Positions 1-9,029 are shown, counted from the stretch's first letter. The stretch is 64,000 nt of DNA from Wolbachia endosymbiont (group B) of Protocalliphora azurea (GCF_947251865.1 NZ_OX366394.1:124001-188000), one strand, 5' to 3'. Notes: generated by a model from the letters alone, not told the origin. Program-made: numbers and translations.

Positions 1-385
1 ATACCATTTCTCGCGGTCTCTTATAAGATCCGTAATATAATCCACGCATGATATGAACATAGACCACCATAAAGAAGAGCGACGCCCCAACAGCATGAGT
101 ATAACGTATCAGCCATCCATAACTTACGTCACGCATTATACGCTCCACACTATTAAATGCATGATCAACATGCGGAGTGTAGTGCATGGCAAGAAATATA
201 CCTGTTATTATTTGTAAAATCAGCGCTATACCAGCTAAAGAACCAAAATTCCAAGCATAATTTAAATTTTTTGGTACTTGATAAGAAGCAGTATGTTTTA
301 GAAAAGAAAATATAGGCAGTCTGTACTCTATCCAACCTAATATACCTTTTTCTTCTATTATTTCTTTTTTGCTATCATCTTCCAT
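1..385 (-). CDS. petB: Cytochrome b (bc1 complex), N-terminal part only
   Basis: This is the first ~128 codons of a minus-strand gene whose 3' end lies beyond the left edge. Cytochrome b is the membrane subunit of ubiquinol-cytochrome c reductase. The start ATG (385) gives [15 protein letters not shown], followed by the family's N-terminal segment with [23 protein letters not shown] (first membrane span) and the heme-ligand region [11 protein letters not shown], then [12 protein letters not shown] with its conserved His and [18 protein letters not shown]. The two His in different helices are visible. Known for the family: oxidises quinol on the inner membrane. Neighbours expected for a fbcFBC operon are outside the window. 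Identity is very sure; the length is not seen. Confidence 0.93.
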   Translation of the reverse strand, partial: MEDDSKKEIIEEKGILGWIEYRLPIFSFLKHTASYQVPKNLNYAWNFGSLAGIALILQIITGIFLAMHYTPHVDHAFNSVERIMRDVSYGWLIRYTHAVGASLFFMVVYVHIMRGLYYGSYKRPREMV

Positions 386-481
386 AACTTAAAACTTTGT
401 CATCTTAACTCATTGTATTGTAACAATTTAACGCTAATAAACAATAAAAAGTTTAAGTTTAAAGAGTAGATTTCACAAAAA

Positions 482-505
482 CAAGCACTCAAATTTGAGT
501 GCTTG
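482..505 (-). terminator. Palindromic terminator after the first ankyrin gene
   Basis: A perfect 24-nt palindrome (arms CAAGCACTCAAA / TTTGAGTGCTTG) begins 2 nt past the stop codon at 508 and is followed, on the minus strand, by TTTTTGTG. This has the form of a rho-independent terminator. Related hairpins follow the other three genes of the array at 1921, 3339 and 4651. Confidence 0.75.
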
Positions 506-507
506 TT

Positions 508-1689
508 TTAAAGGGACTTTTGATGACATACACCTTTAGATATTGTTGAATTGCTTAATGAACTTCGAGGACATTGATAAAGTTTTTCACAATTACTAAG
601 TGCCATCTTGACATTTCTTTCTATAGCACTAACCTTTCTTTCTTTAATTTGCTCCAATGTCAAAAGCGAATTATCCAGTGGCATTGAATATCTTTCCCCT
701 GTGAATTTACTGATTGCTATAGCAGTTAGCAGAATTGCTCCATTACAATCAACTTGTGAAGAACCAATTGAGCTTCCAGTTGAATGTGCAATAGATTGCT
801 GTGCAGGAGGTAAAGCAGGGGCACTCTGAAATAAGCTACTGAGTGCAGCAGTTGTTGAAGTTCCCATCCAACTAAATACACTATTAATAAAAGAAGAAGG
901 TCTTACTGCACTACTTGGTGCAAGAGTAGTATCACCTGGGTTTACATTGGCACTCTCTGCTTCTGCAACAATCTCTTTTATCGTTTTACCGGGATAAAAT
1001 AACTTAACATAATCTGATGGTGTCTCGTTCCTTATATCCTTAACATTATCAATATCAGCACCACTATCGTATAACAGCTTCATTATTTTTGGACGTTTTA
1101 AACTAATAGCCAAATATATAGGTGTGTGCCCCCGTCTGTTTTGAACATTGACGTCAGCATGATATTCAATAAGAAGCTCTACTATTTTTTGGTAATCTTT
1201 CTGAATGGCAATATGTAGACACGAATCTTGTGAAGAATCATTAAAATCAAATTTGCCATCTGGACTAGCACCATGTTTAAGTAGGACCTCTACTTTTTCC
1301 GAACTATTTTTATCTATAGCCCAGCCTATAAGAGTACGTTTTTCACCAGCATATGAAAAATAACCACTAATGCTAGCCTTTTTATCGATTAGAAGCTCTA
1401 TCATTTTTTTGGTGCCCTTTGTAACAGCATAGTATATAGGAGGCACACGAAAAAAGTCCTCAATATTAACATCTGCACCATTCTCAATTAAAAACCTCAT
1501 CATTTCTAAATCTTGTTTACTAACAGCAATCGATAAAGGTGAGTTACCATTTCTATCTTTAGAGTTAATAACATTAGTAGTATGTGTCTTTCCTTCTCTA
1601 ATATACTCCTCAGCTTTTTGAAAATCACGTTCCTTTACTGCAGAACGTAACCCATCTCTCCATTTTTCAACTTCTGTTTTTGTAACCAT
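508..1689 (-). CDS. Ankyrin-repeat protein, array copy 1
   Basis: A 393-residue protein with about five ankyrin repeats at residues ~45-225 (for example SPLSIAVSKQDLEMMRFLIE and CLHIAIQKDYQKIVELLIEY), a Ser/Thr/Pro-rich linker, and a C-terminal domain (~residues 265-390) shared with the three genes upstream on the same strand; its core reads SSQVDCNGAILLTA and KFTGERYS. The start ATG at 1689 sits just after AGGAGGGTT, a strong ribosome site. Ankyrin repeats bind proteins; in Wolbachia they are often proposed to be secreted effectors, but neither a secretion signal nor a membrane span is obvious here. Its C-terminal subtype is closest to copy 3 (3374-4429). The function of the shared C-terminal domain is unknown to me. 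Confidence 0.85.
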   Translation of the reverse strand: MVTKTEVEKWRDGLRSAVKERDFQKAEEYIREGKTHTTNVINSKDRNGNSPLSIAVSKQDLEMMRFLIENGADVNIEDFFRVPPIYYAVTKGTKKMIELLIDKKASISGYFSYAGEKRTLIGWAIDKNSSEKVEVLLKHGASPDGKFDFNDSSQDSCLHIAIQKDYQKIVELLIEYHADVNVQNRRGHTPIYLAISLKRPKIMKLLYDSGADIDNVKDIRNETPSDYVKLFYPGKTIKEIVAEAESANVNPGDTTLAPSSAVRPSSFINSVFSWMGTSTTAALSSLFQSAPALPPAQQSIAHSTGSSIGSSQVDCNGAILLTAIAISKFTGERYSMPLDNSLLTLEQIKERKVSAIERNVKMALSNCEKLYQCPRSSLSNSTISKGVCHQKSL

Positions 1690-1794
1690 AACCCTCCTAA
1701 AGGATAAAATTTTTGCCCTTATACCACATAATTTGGGAATATGCTAGTGAAATTTATATGTAAAATTAAAAAAAATTTACAACGTAAGAGATTG

Positions 1795-1852
1795 TTATTT
1801 GATCACGTGCTACATTTAGTTTTTGTACAAAACACCATAAGCCTCCTTAGTT
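1795..1852 (-). repeat. Degenerate relic of the J-domain gene 3' end (copy a)
   Basis: The stretch around 1803-1850 (cacgtgctacatttag, then tttttgtacaaaacacc, then ataagcctcc) matches the last coding part of the J-domain gene at 5869-5916 (cacgtgctgcgtttaac, then ttttgtgcaaaatattcc, then gagcctccc). It is the most decayed of three such relics and contains no usable reading frame. It marks the edge of the duplication unit that built the ankyrin array. Confidence 0.55.
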
Positions 1853-1920
1853 TGCTTAAATTGCTTAGCAGCTTATTCTCAACATATAAGAGCTTTAACT
1901 TAAAGAGGATTATACGAAAA

Positions 1921-1944
1921 TAAGCACTCAAGCTTGAGTGCTTA
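1921..1944 (-). terminator. Palindromic terminator after ankyrin copy 2
   Basis: A perfect 24-nt palindrome (arms TAAGCACTCAAG / CTTGAGTGCTTA) directly after the stop codon at 1947, followed on the minus strand by TTTTCGTATAA. It has the same position and nearly the same sequence as the hairpin at 482-505. Confidence 0.72.
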
Positions 1945-1946
1945 TT

Positions 1947-3116
1947 TTAACTGATTAAAAGGGACTTTTGATGTATACCTTTAGATATCGTTAAATTGCT
2001 TAATGAACTTTCAGGACATTGATAAAGTTTTTTAAACTTACTAAGTGCTGTCTCGAAGTTTTTTTCTATAGTGTTAAGCTTTCTTTCTCTAATTTCTTCT
2101 ATTGTGAGAAGTGAATTGTCCAGTGTCCTTGAATATTTTTTTCCTGTGAACTTACTCATTGCTGCAGCAGTTAGTAGAATTATTCCATTACAATCAACTT
2201 GTGAAGAACTAATTGGGCTACGATCTAAGTGGTCAACAGATTGCTGTGCAGGAAGTAAAGTAGGAGCACTGCTGAATAAGCCATTGAGTGTGGCAGTGGT
2301 TACCCAACTAAATATACTATTAATAGAAGAAGAAGGTTTTACTGCACCGCTTGTGATGCTGCTAGCTTCTTTAAAATCTGCTCTGGTAGGAGTGGAGGAA
2401 GAGTTCACTGTGCTACTTGCCAAGTTTTTGGTATTACTAACTTCCAATTCTATCTTAATTGCTTTGGTAGGGGATAATTGAAGACTCGCTGCACTACTTA
2501 CAAAATCTGTGCTGTCGTTAGCGTCTTTAATACCTGCTTTTATAGAAGTTAATTTTGCTTCACAGTCAGCTTCAGTAGAACTGCTCAATACAGATTCTAT
2601 TTTTTGAATTTCACTACTACTACATTCATCTTTTCTAGCATTTCCAACAACATCTAATGCTGTTTTGCCATACTGACTTTGAATACTAGCATCAGCACCC
2701 TTGCAGAGTAGGAGTTTTACCATATTTAAATGACAGTGGTCAGATGCTAAGTACAGAGGTGTAAAGCCTTTATAATTTGTAGCATTGATGTTAGCATCAC
2801 GATCAAGTAAAAACTTTGCTATTTCTAGTTTATCATGTCTAGCAGCAATGTGCAAGGGAGTACTCAAATATCGATTACTAATAGTAGTATTAACATCAGC
2901 ACCGCTGTTACATAAAAACTCTAATATCTTTAAATTACCCAAGAGAGTAGCATGATGTATAGGTTTCATATAGTATCTTTCATAATTCAAAACTTCATTT
3001 TTTATTTGTTCATACTCTATCTCTTTAATACATTCTTTAACTTTCTGAAAATCACCTCTGCTTATAGCAGAAACTAATTTTCTTCCTAAAATCTCAATTA
3101 TTTTTTGTTTTTCCAT
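1947..3116 (-). CDS. Ankyrin-repeat protein, array copy 2
   Basis: A 389-residue protein. I place the start at ATG 3116 (MEKQKIIEILG) because AGGAGGTATTTG precedes it; a TTG three bases upstream is also open. Three full ankyrin repeats and a half repeat lie at ~residues 45-160 (KPIHHATLLGNLKILEFLCN, TPLHIAARHDKLEIAKFLLD, TPLYLASDHCHLNMVKLLLC, KTALDVVG). A Ser/Thr-rich linker follows, then the common C-terminal domain (SSQVDCNGIILLTA, KFTGKKYSRTLDNSLLT). In that domain it is the same subtype as copy 4 (TTATLNGLFSSAPTLLPAQQ) and differs from copies 1 and 3. Probably a host-interacting protein by analogy with other Wolbachia ankyrin proteins; no signal peptide seen. Confidence 0.85.
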   Translation of the reverse strand: MEKQKIIEILGRKLVSAISRGDFQKVKECIKEIEYEQIKNEVLNYERYYMKPIHHATLLGNLKILEFLCNSGADVNTTISNRYLSTPLHIAARHDKLEIAKFLLDRDANINATNYKGFTPLYLASDHCHLNMVKLLLCKGADASIQSQYGKTALDVVGNARKDECSSSEIQKIESVLSSSTEADCEAKLTSIKAGIKDANDSTDFVSSAASLQLSPTKAIKIELEVSNTKNLASSTVNSSSTPTRADFKEASSITSGAVKPSSSINSIFSWVTTATLNGLFSSAPTLLPAQQSVDHLDRSPISSSQVDCNGIILLTAAAMSKFTGKKYSRTLDNSLLTIEEIRERKLNTIEKNFETALSKFKKLYQCPESSLSNLTISKGIHQKSLLIS

Positions 3117-3184
3117 CAAATACCTCCTAAAAGAGAATCTCCCGGGTTTATATCATGCAACTTAATATGTGCAAGCAAAATTTA

Positions 3185-3275
3185 CAGAGAAAAATTTCAA
3201 TAGTTAAAAATTAGGTCTTCAGCAACCTACCACGTTAACTTTTGTACAAAATATGCTGAGCTTCATTATTCAAAT
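3185..3275 (-). repeat. Relic of the J-domain gene 3' end (copy b)
   Basis: Bases 3211-3270 (ttaggtcttcagcaacctac, cacg, ttaacttttgtacaaaat) correspond to the stop codon and last codons of the J-domain gene at 5851-5910 (ttaggtcttcatcaacctat, cacg, ttaacttttgtgcaaaat), and the preceding acagagaaaa...caatagttaaaa also matches the spacer at 5830-5850. It is a non-coding leftover of tandem duplication. Confidence 0.8.
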
Positions 3276-3338
3276 TTTTTTGCTCTTAATAAGAAGCAAT
3301 CTGCTTTAGAAAAGGAAATAAGGGATAAGTTTTGTAAA

Positions 3339-3362
3339 TAAGCACTCGAATTAGAGTGCTTA
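3339..3362 (-). terminator. Near-palindromic terminator after ankyrin copy 3
   Basis: Arms TAAGCACTCgAA / TTaGAGTGCTTA with one mismatched pair, placed just after the stop codon at 3374 and followed on the minus strand by TTTACAAAAC. Same family as the hairpins at 482 and 1921. Confidence 0.65.
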
Positions 3363-3373
3363 GTTTAACTGAT

Positions 3374-4429
3374 TTAGAGGTGCTTTTGATGATGCACGCC
3401 TTTAGATATTGTGAAGTTGCTCAGTGAGCTTTCAGGATGCTGATGAAGCTTGTCACACTTGCTAAGTGCCATCTTGACATCTCTTTCTAGAGAATTAAGT
3501 TTTCTTTCTTTAACCTGTCTTATCGTTAAAAGTGAATCATCCAGTGGCATTGAATATCTTTTCCCTGTGAACTTACTTATTGCTACAGCAGTTAGCAGAA
3601 TTATTCCATTACAATCAACTTGTGAAGAACCAATTGAGCTTCCAGTTGAATGTGCAATAGATTGCTGTGCAGGAGGTAAAGCAGGGGTACTTTGAAATAG
3701 GCTACTGAGTACAGCAGTAATTGAAGTTCTCACATAACTAAACATACTATTAATAAAAGAAGAAGGTTTTACTGCGCTGCTTAACGCATTTGTACTATTA
3801 TCATGATAGCTAAAGTAATTCCTAGCTTCTATTACCTTAGGATTTGCTCTAGAAGCTAATGTCTGACAATTAACTTCTTTATCAGCACATTTTAATGTAG
3901 ATATTATTTTTTGCCTTGTATTACTAGTACATATAGATTTTGGATCATCTCCAACAACATCTAGTGGTATTCTACCACCCGCATCTCTTATATAAATATT
4001 AGCATCATGCTTGATAAGAAGTTCCACCATTGCCACTTGGCAATGGAAAGACGCTAAGTGCAAAGGCACCTTACCCGTTATATCTTGCAAATTGATCTTA
4101 GCATAACGACTAAGTAGAAGCTGTCCTGCATCTTCTCTGCCATATTCAGCAGCAACGTGCAATGCAACTCTCAAGCTTTCACTACTAGCAGCATTAACAT
4201 TGGCGCCGTTATTAACCAAAAACCTCAATATCTTTAAGCTATTTTCTTTCACAGCAAAACTTATAGGTTTCATACCGTATTTTTCACCAATAAAAATCTG
4301 CTTTCTTAGGTTCATGTACACTGCACTTCTGATACATATGTTAGCTTTTAGAAGACTATGCTCTTTTATGGCAATAAATAACTCATTTACAAAGTTCTCA
4401 GTTTTTATCCGTTTTTGCATCCCTTGCAT
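3374..4429 (-). CDS. Ankyrin-repeat protein, array copy 3
   Basis: A 351-residue protein. The frame is open further upstream to 4492, but the start ATG at 4429 (MQGMQKRIKTENF) is chosen because AGGAG lies 7 nt before it; the upstream codons overlap the promoter/ribosome-site region. Ankyrin repeats at ~residues 50-160 (KPISFAVKENSLKILRFLVN, ALHVAAEYGREDAGQLLLSR, PLHLASFHCQVAMVELLIKH, RIPLDVVG) are followed by a short linker and the array's C-terminal domain (SSQVDCNGIILLTAVAISKF). At DNA level the C-terminal part is nearly the same as copy 1, including a run covering gagcttccagttgaatg. Function unknown; likely host-facing. Confidence 0.85.
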   Translation of the reverse strand: MQGMQKRIKTENFVNELFIAIKEHSLLKANICIRSAVYMNLRKQIFIGEKYGMKPISFAVKENSLKILRFLVNNGANVNAASSESLRVALHVAAEYGREDAGQLLLSRYAKINLQDITGKVPLHLASFHCQVAMVELLIKHDANIYIRDAGGRIPLDVVGDDPKSICTSNTRQKIISTLKCADKEVNCQTLASRANPKVIEARNYFSYHDNSTNALSSAVKPSSFINSMFSYVRTSITAVLSSLFQSTPALPPAQQSIAHSTGSSIGSSQVDCNGIILLTAVAISKFTGKRYSMPLDDSLLTIRQVKERKLNSLERDVKMALSKCDKLHQHPESSLSNFTISKGVHHQKHL

Positions 4430-4499
4430 CAAATATCTCCTAAAAGACAACGTTCCCGATTTTGTATCACACAATTTGATATATACAAGCAAAATTTAC

Positions 4500-4592
4500 A
4501 GAGAAAAATTTCAATAGTTAAAAATTAGGTCTTCAGCAATCTATCACGTAACTTTTTTGCAAAATATTTTAAGCCCCTAATTCATAATTTTT
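4500..4592 (-). repeat. Relic of the J-domain gene 3' end (copy c)
   Basis: Bases 4525-4585 (ttaggtcttcagcaatctat, cacg, taacttttttgcaaaat) match the final codons of the J-domain gene at 5851-5910. This spacer and the one at 3185-3338 are also near-identical to each other as far as the terminator hairpins (shared agcaatctgctttagaa and aataagggataagttttg). Confidence 0.8.
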
Positions 4593-4650
4593 ATTACTTG
4601 ATAATAAGCAATCTGCTTTAGAAGAGGAAATAAGGGATAAGTTTTGTAAA

Positions 4651-4674
4651 TAAGCACTCGAATTAGAGAGCTTA
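4651..4674 (-). terminator. Imperfect terminator hairpin after ankyrin copy 4
   Basis: Arms TAAGCACTCgAA / TTaGAGaGCTTA, with two imperfect pairs. It lies ~95 nt past the present stop codon (4771) but directly past the place where the frame of the other copies would end (~4677), which supports a frameshift in copy 4. Confidence 0.55.
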
Positions 4675-4770
4675 TTTTAACTGATTTGAAGGGACTTTTG
4701 ATGCATACTTTTAGATATCGTTAAATTGCTTAATGAACTTTCAGGACATTGATAAAGTTTTTCACAACTA

Positions 4771-5760
4771 CTAATTGCCGTCTCGAGTTTTTTTTTCTAT
4801 AATATCAAGTTTTGTCAGAGGTGGATTGTCCAGTAGTCTTGAATACTTTTTCCCTGTGAACTTTTTGACCACTACATCAACTAGTAGAGCTGTTGCATTA
4901 AAATCAACTTGTGAAGAACCAATTGGGCTACCAGCTAAGTGATCAACAAATTGCTGTGCAGGAAGTAAAGTAGGAGCACTGCTGAATAAGCCATTGAGTG
5001 TGGCAGTGGTTACCCAACTAAATATACTATTAATAAAAGAAAAAGGTTTTACTGCACTGCTTGGTGCAGGATTTGGAGTATCACCAGCTTCCAATCCTAT
5101 CTTAGTATTTGCCCTGGTGGAGGTTGAGAAAGGGTTTGCTATACTACTTGCTGCATCTGGAGTATCACCAGCTTCTAACTCTAATTTAGTATTTATTCTA
5201 GCAGAAAGTAATAGTTCTGTACAATTATTTTTATGAAATCTTAACACAGCTAAGAATATTTTTTCTATGTCACAGCCATCACTGCAAAGACTTTCATAAC
5301 CAGGGATAACCTCAAATGCCGTTTTGCCATTTGCATTTTTAATATTAATAGTGTTATTATTGAGCAGAAGATTCGCGATATCTAATCGACAATAAAAAAA
5401 GGCTAAGTGTAAAGCTGTAAAACCTTGCATTACTTGGGAAGTGGTACTACTAGTACAATGATATATCATTTCTTTTATTTCTGCTTTTCTATTCATGGCA
5501 GTAACGTACGAGTAAGGAACAAGACATCCATCACTAACAGCATTAATATTAGCATTATTTTTAAGCAAAAACCGCACTATCTCTAAGCTACCTCTATAAA
5601 CAGCAAGATGTATAGGTGCCATACCATCTTTTTTACCATTAATAATCTCTTTTTCTTTATTTATATATCTTGCCTTTTTAACATATCTTTTAACTTTATT
5701 AATATTAAGCTCATCTATAGCCGCAAATAAATTCTTTCTCAATCTCTCAAGTTTTTTCAT
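4771..5760 (-). CDS. Ankyrin-repeat protein, array copy 4 (C-terminus frameshifted)
   Basis: A 329-residue protein starting at ATG 5760 (MKKLERLRKNLF) after AGGAGGTATTTG. Ankyrin-like repeats are at ~residues 45-165 (APIHLAVYRGSLEIVRFLLK, TALHLAFFYCRLDIANLLLN). The linker holds an internal duplication (TKLELEAGDTP and TKIGLEAGDTP). The common C-terminal domain starts normally (SSQVDFNATALLVDVV, KFTGKKYS) but ends after IIEKKTRDGN at a run of nine A (minus strand, around 4788-4796). With eight A the frame would continue into ETAISSCEKLYQCPESS and LSNLTISKSMHQKSL, which matches the tails of copies 1-3, down to ~4677. Either the C-terminal ~40 residues are lost, or the tract slips. Function unknown. 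Confidence 0.8.
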   Translation of the reverse strand: MKKLERLRKNLFAAIDELNINKVKRYVKKARYINKEKEIINGKKDGMAPIHLAVYRGSLEIVRFLLKNNANINAVSDGCLVPYSYVTAMNRKAEIKEMIYHCTSSTTSQVMQGFTALHLAFFYCRLDIANLLLNNNTINIKNANGKTAFEVIPGYESLCSDGCDIEKIFLAVLRFHKNNCTELLLSARINTKLELEAGDTPDAASSIANPFSTSTRANTKIGLEAGDTPNPAPSSAVKPFSFINSIFSWVTTATLNGLFSSAPTLLPAQQFVDHLAGSPIGSSQVDFNATALLVDVVVKKFTGKKYSRLLDNPPLTKLDIIEKKTRDGN

Positions 5761-5850
5761 CAAATACCTCCTAAAGAATAATGTTTCCGGTTTTATATCA
5801 TGCAACTTAATATGTACAAGCAAAATTTACAGAGAAAACAATAGTTAAAA

Positions 5851-6210
5851 TTAGGTCTTCATCAACCTATCACGTGCTGCGTTTAACTTTTGTGCAAAAT
5901 ATTCCGAGCCTCCCTTGTCTGGATGGACCAGTTTCATTAAATTTTGGTATGCCTTATTGATTTCATTTTGGCTTGCCTCGGAATTCAGCCCCAGTATTTT
6001 TAATGCTTCATCTTTGGACATATTATCACCAGTGTAATTTTTGGTGTAACTTTTACTGCTGTTAAATTCGTTCAAAAACTTACTTAATATAGAGTGCATC
6101 ATAAAACTTATGTTATTTCTCTTTGCCAAAAAGAGAAAAAATACAACAACGCTAGGTAAAACAAACGTGATTATTGTGAATATCAAAAAAAGGAAGAAGA
6201 TGAATGACAT
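5851..6210 (-). CDS. Membrane-anchored J-domain protein (Pam18/DnaJ-like)
   Basis: A 119-residue protein with one N-terminal membrane span (~residues 2-27, FIFFLFLIFTIITFVLPSVV) and a C-terminal J domain (~residues 65-119) that contains the HPD tripeptide in KLVHPDKGGSEYF. The layout, one span followed by a short J domain ending at the protein's C-terminus, is that of the TIM14/Pam18 and DnaJC15 type. Such proteins stimulate an Hsp70 (DnaK) at a membrane. The gene is divergent from the Nfu gene at 6272. Its 3' end has been copied into the spacers between the ankyrin genes (relics at 1795, 3185 and 4500). Domain identification is sure; its partner is an inference. Confidence 0.88.
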   Translation of the reverse strand: MSFIFFLFLIFTIITFVLPSVVVFFLFLAKRNNISFMMHSILSKFLNEFNSSKSYTKNYTGDNMSKDEALKILGLNSEASQNEINKAYQNLMKLVHPDKGGSEYFAQKLNAARDRLMKT

Positions 6211-6271
6211 GTATATTTTTTTATCATTTTATGATTAAATAGTAACAATTATAATTGTCATGGTAAATAAC

Positions 6272-6844
6272 ATGTTTATCCAGATTGAAGAAACACCAAA
6301 CCCAAACACGCTGAAATTTCTTCCTGGTTTTGAAATTCTGAGCGAAGGAGAAACAGCTGATTTTTCAAATGCAGATGAAATAAAGAACTCCAAACTAGCA
6401 GTAAATCTTTTTCAAATAGAACATGTTGTAAGAGTATTTTTTGGTCATGATTTTATTTCGGTAACAAAATCAGATAGAATGAATTGGGATATAGTAAAGG
6501 TGGAAATTTTAACTACAATTATGGATCACTTTACTTCTGGTGGAAAAGCATTTGATAAAGAAGGAGTAAGTGATAATAAAATGCTAGAGGAAGAATTCTT
6601 TAATGAAAATGATATAGAAATTGTAAATAGAATAAAAGAATTGATGGAAAGTTATATTAAACCTGCAGTTGCTCAAGATGGTGGTGATATCAAGTTCCGT
6701 GGCTATAAAGACGGAATAGTTTACGTTGAACTGCAAGGAGCTTGCTCTGGGTGCCCAAGTGCTGCAATTACCTTAAAACAAGGAGTGCAGAATATGCTAA
6801 GCTATCACATACCAGAAGTTTCAGGTATAGAGACTATGCTATGA
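6272..6844 (+). CDS. Nfu-type Fe-S cluster carrier protein
   Basis: A 190-residue protein with the Nfu N-terminal domain ([19 protein letters not shown] at the start) and a C-terminal NifU-like domain carrying the cluster-binding CSGCPSA motif (~residues 156-162). Nfu proteins carry and deliver [4Fe-4S] clusters to target enzymes. I start at ATG 6272 because the family begins with MFIQ; an in-frame ATG at 6260 would add four residues, and neither has a clear ribosome site. The stop codon overlaps the ATG of hisS (ATGA at 6841), so the two genes are probably co-transcribed. Nothing unusual. Confidence 0.92.
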   Translation: MFIQIEETPNPNTLKFLPGFEILSEGETADFSNADEIKNSKLAVNLFQIEHVVRVFFGHDFISVTKSDRMNWDIVKVEILTTIMDHFTSGGKAFDKEGVSDNKMLEEEFFNENDIEIVNRIKELMESYIKPAVAQDGGDIKFRGYKDGIVYVELQGACSGCPSAAITLKQGVQNMLSYHIPEVSGIETML

Positions 6845-8064
6845 CTAATCAAACAGTTAGAGGAACAAAAGATCTCCTGTTTGATGAATGGTACAAGTTT
6901 AAACACATAGAGCAAACAGCAAGCAGAATCTCAAGTTTATACGGCTTTTTACCTGTTCAAACTCCGATATTTGAATACACAGAAGTCTTTACAAAGACTT
7001 TAGGTGATAGCTCAGATATTATCACTAAAGAGATGTATACTTTTATTGATAAAGGGGGAAAGAGCATAACTCTGCGTCCTGAGTTCACTGCAGCTATTGT
7101 TAGGTTACTCATTGAAAAAAAACTACAAGCGCCGATAAAATTATTTTCAATAGGGCCTGCATTTCGCTATGAAAGACCGCAAAAGGGAAGACAAAGGCAA
7201 TTTCATCAGATAAATTTTGAGGTTTTTGGCATAGAAGATCCAAAAGCTGATATTGAATTGATATCACTCGCTCAGCACTTACTAACTGAATTTGGCATCA
7301 ATAAAAATGTAAAGCTGGAAATCAACTCTCTGGGTGATAGTGAAACAATAACTCAGTATAGAGAAGCTTTGATATCGTATTTAAAAAAGTTTCAAAATGA
7401 CCTATCAGAAGATAGTCAAAATAGATTGATTAAAAACCCACTCAGAATATTAGACTCTAAGGATAAGACAGATAAAGAAATAATCTCTGACGCACCAAAA
7501 ATCAGTGATTATTATACAAAAGAATCTTCATATTTCTTTGACCAGGTGTTAAATGGACTGCAAGCTCTTGGCATACCTTACACTGTAAATAGCAAATTAG
7601 TTCGAGGTCTAGACTATTATTGTCACACAGTATTTGAATTTGTCACAGAAGATTTAGGTGCACAAGGAGCAGTTTTTGCCGGTGGAAGATACGATAATCT
7701 AGTATCTTCAGTAGGTGGAAAACACACTCCAGCAATAGGATTTGCAGGGGGGATTGAGCGTATAATGGAATTAATCAACTATGCTGAAAAAAAAGAGAGG
7801 CCTATTTATATAATTCCAATCGGTGGAGAAGCTGAAGAACATGCTCTAACACTTGCAAGTGAATTACGCAGAAATGGTTTATATGTGATTTACGAATATA
7901 GTGGAACTCTAAAAACCCGAATGAAAAAAGCAAATCAAGCAAATGCAAAAGTTGTATTAATCTTTGGTGATGAAGAGCTAAGCAGTAAAACTTTAAAAAT
8001 TAAAAATATGGACACGGGTGAAGAAAAAATGATTGCTCGCGATAAAACCGTAGAAAATATCTAA
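6841..8064 (+). CDS. hisS: Histidyl-tRNA synthetase
   Basis: A 407-residue class II aminoacyl-tRNA synthetase that charges tRNA-His (the cognate tRNA gene is at 60279). The start at 6841 overlaps the Nfu stop codon by the ATGA arrangement and gives the usual [13 protein letters not shown]. Motif 2 is seen as [16 protein letters not shown], the HisRS-specific motif as [14 protein letters not shown], and motif 3 as [12 protein letters not shown] (GGIER). A C-terminal anticodon-binding domain follows ([15 protein letters not shown]). Its 3' end overlaps the 3' end of surE by four bases in convergent orientation. Confidence 0.97.
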   Translation: MTNQTVRGTKDLLFDEWYKFKHIEQTASRISSLYGFLPVQTPIFEYTEVFTKTLGDSSDIITKEMYTFIDKGGKSITLRPEFTAAIVRLLIEKKLQAPIKLFSIGPAFRYERPQKGRQRQFHQINFEVFGIEDPKADIELISLAQHLLTEFGINKNVKLEINSLGDSETITQYREALISYLKKFQNDLSEDSQNRLIKNPLRILDSKDKTDKEIISDAPKISDYYTKESSYFFDQVLNGLQALGIPYTVNSKLVRGLDYYCHTVFEFVTEDLGAQGAVFAGGRYDNLVSSVGGKHTPAIGFAGGIERIMELINYAEKKERPIYIIPIGGEAEEHALTLASELRRNGLYVIYEYSGTLKTRMKKANQANAKVVLIFGDEELSSKTLKIKNMDTGEEKMIARDKTVENI

Positions 8065-8831
8065 TCAGAAGCAATAGGAGTGTTAGCTATAGAAGAAAAT
8101 TCCTCTGCACAAGAATTTTTCATAGCATTTAATATATCATAATCTGTAAAATCTAATTTTATCGGTGTAATAGTAATAAAACCTCCTTTTATTTTATCTA
8201 CACTACCACTGCCTGAGTGTTCCCGAGACCAATTTAAGCTCAAAGAACCATTTAAGTTTTCAGTAAAAGTTAAATCACCATCAATGTTATATTCACCTTG
8301 TTCAGCAAATTCGACCCCTTTCACTTTTTTTGTAGCAGGAAAATTTATACTCATCACTATATCTTTAGGCCAACCAACTTTCATTAGCTTGGCAATAACC
8401 TTTGGTGCAAAAATCTTTGTATTGTTCCAGTCTATTTTATCATGATAAACTTGGCTCAGCGCAATAGAAGGTATAGATCTTGCAGCACCTTCCATTGCAG
8501 CACCGATTGTGCCTGAATAACAAATATCATCGCCGACATTTGATCCAATATTTACTCCAGATAATATTAAGTCTGGTTTTTTATTCATAATTTTATTTAA
8601 CGCGATAATGACACAATCTGCGGGAGTACCAGACACACTAAACTCCCTTTCACTATGTTGACTTATTTTAATAAATTGCTTTACTGGATAGTCAAGAGAC
8701 CTTGCAGCTCCACTCCTATCAGTATCTGGTGCTACTATCCATACTTCCGATGCAAAATTGTGTGCAATTTCTTTAAGTAATCTTATTCCTTCACTCTCAA
8801 AACCATCATCATTTGTTATCAATATTATCAT
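8061..8831 (-). CDS. surE: 5'/3'-nucleotidase SurE
   Basis: A 256-residue survival protein SurE family nucleotidase. The metal-binding N-terminus [11 protein letters not shown] with the DD pair is present, followed by [16 protein letters not shown] and SGTPADCV and the [18 protein letters not shown] segment typical of the family. SurE removes phosphate from nucleoside monophosphates in the cytoplasm. The start ATG at 8831 gives MIILITND. The gene is convergent with hisS and its stop codon (TAG, 8061-8063) overlaps the hisS stop by two bases. Confidence 0.96.
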   Translation of the reverse strand: MIILITNDDGFESEGIRLLKEIAHNFASEVWIVAPDTDRSGAARSLDYPVKQFIKISQHSEREFSVSGTPADCVIIALNKIMNKKPDLILSGVNIGSNVGDDICYSGTIGAAMEGAARSIPSIALSQVYHDKIDWNNTKIFAPKVIAKLMKVGWPKDIVMSINFPATKKVKGVEFAEQGEYNIDGDLTFTENLNGSLSLNWSREHSGSGSVDKIKGGFITITPIKLDFTDYDILNAMKNSCAEEFSSIANTPIASD

Positions 8832-8952
8832 ATATAATACTCACCTATCAAAGTATACTGATGAGGTTTCTTTTCATAACCATAGCAAAGAACCTGCTAC
8901 GAATCAATAAGGAAAAATTAGAGGGTGACCAGGTTGCCATCGTTTAGTTTGC

Positions 8953-9000
8953 TGTGAGTTAATCGTAAATACCAATTTTTAGCTTCACACCTAACTCACA
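8953..9000. repeat. Inverted repeat in the surE upstream spacer
   Basis: The nine-base arms TGTGAGTTA (8953-8961) and TAACTCACA (8992-9000) are separated by 30 nt. The site lies between the start of surE (8831) and the end of the membrane-protein gene at 9030. On the minus strand it could act as a terminator-like hairpin for the latter gene, though no T run follows it. Otherwise I see nothing coding in 8832-9029. Confidence 0.35.
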
Positions 9001-9029
9001 ATCAAAGTTTAGTAAACTCTAGAGGCGTG

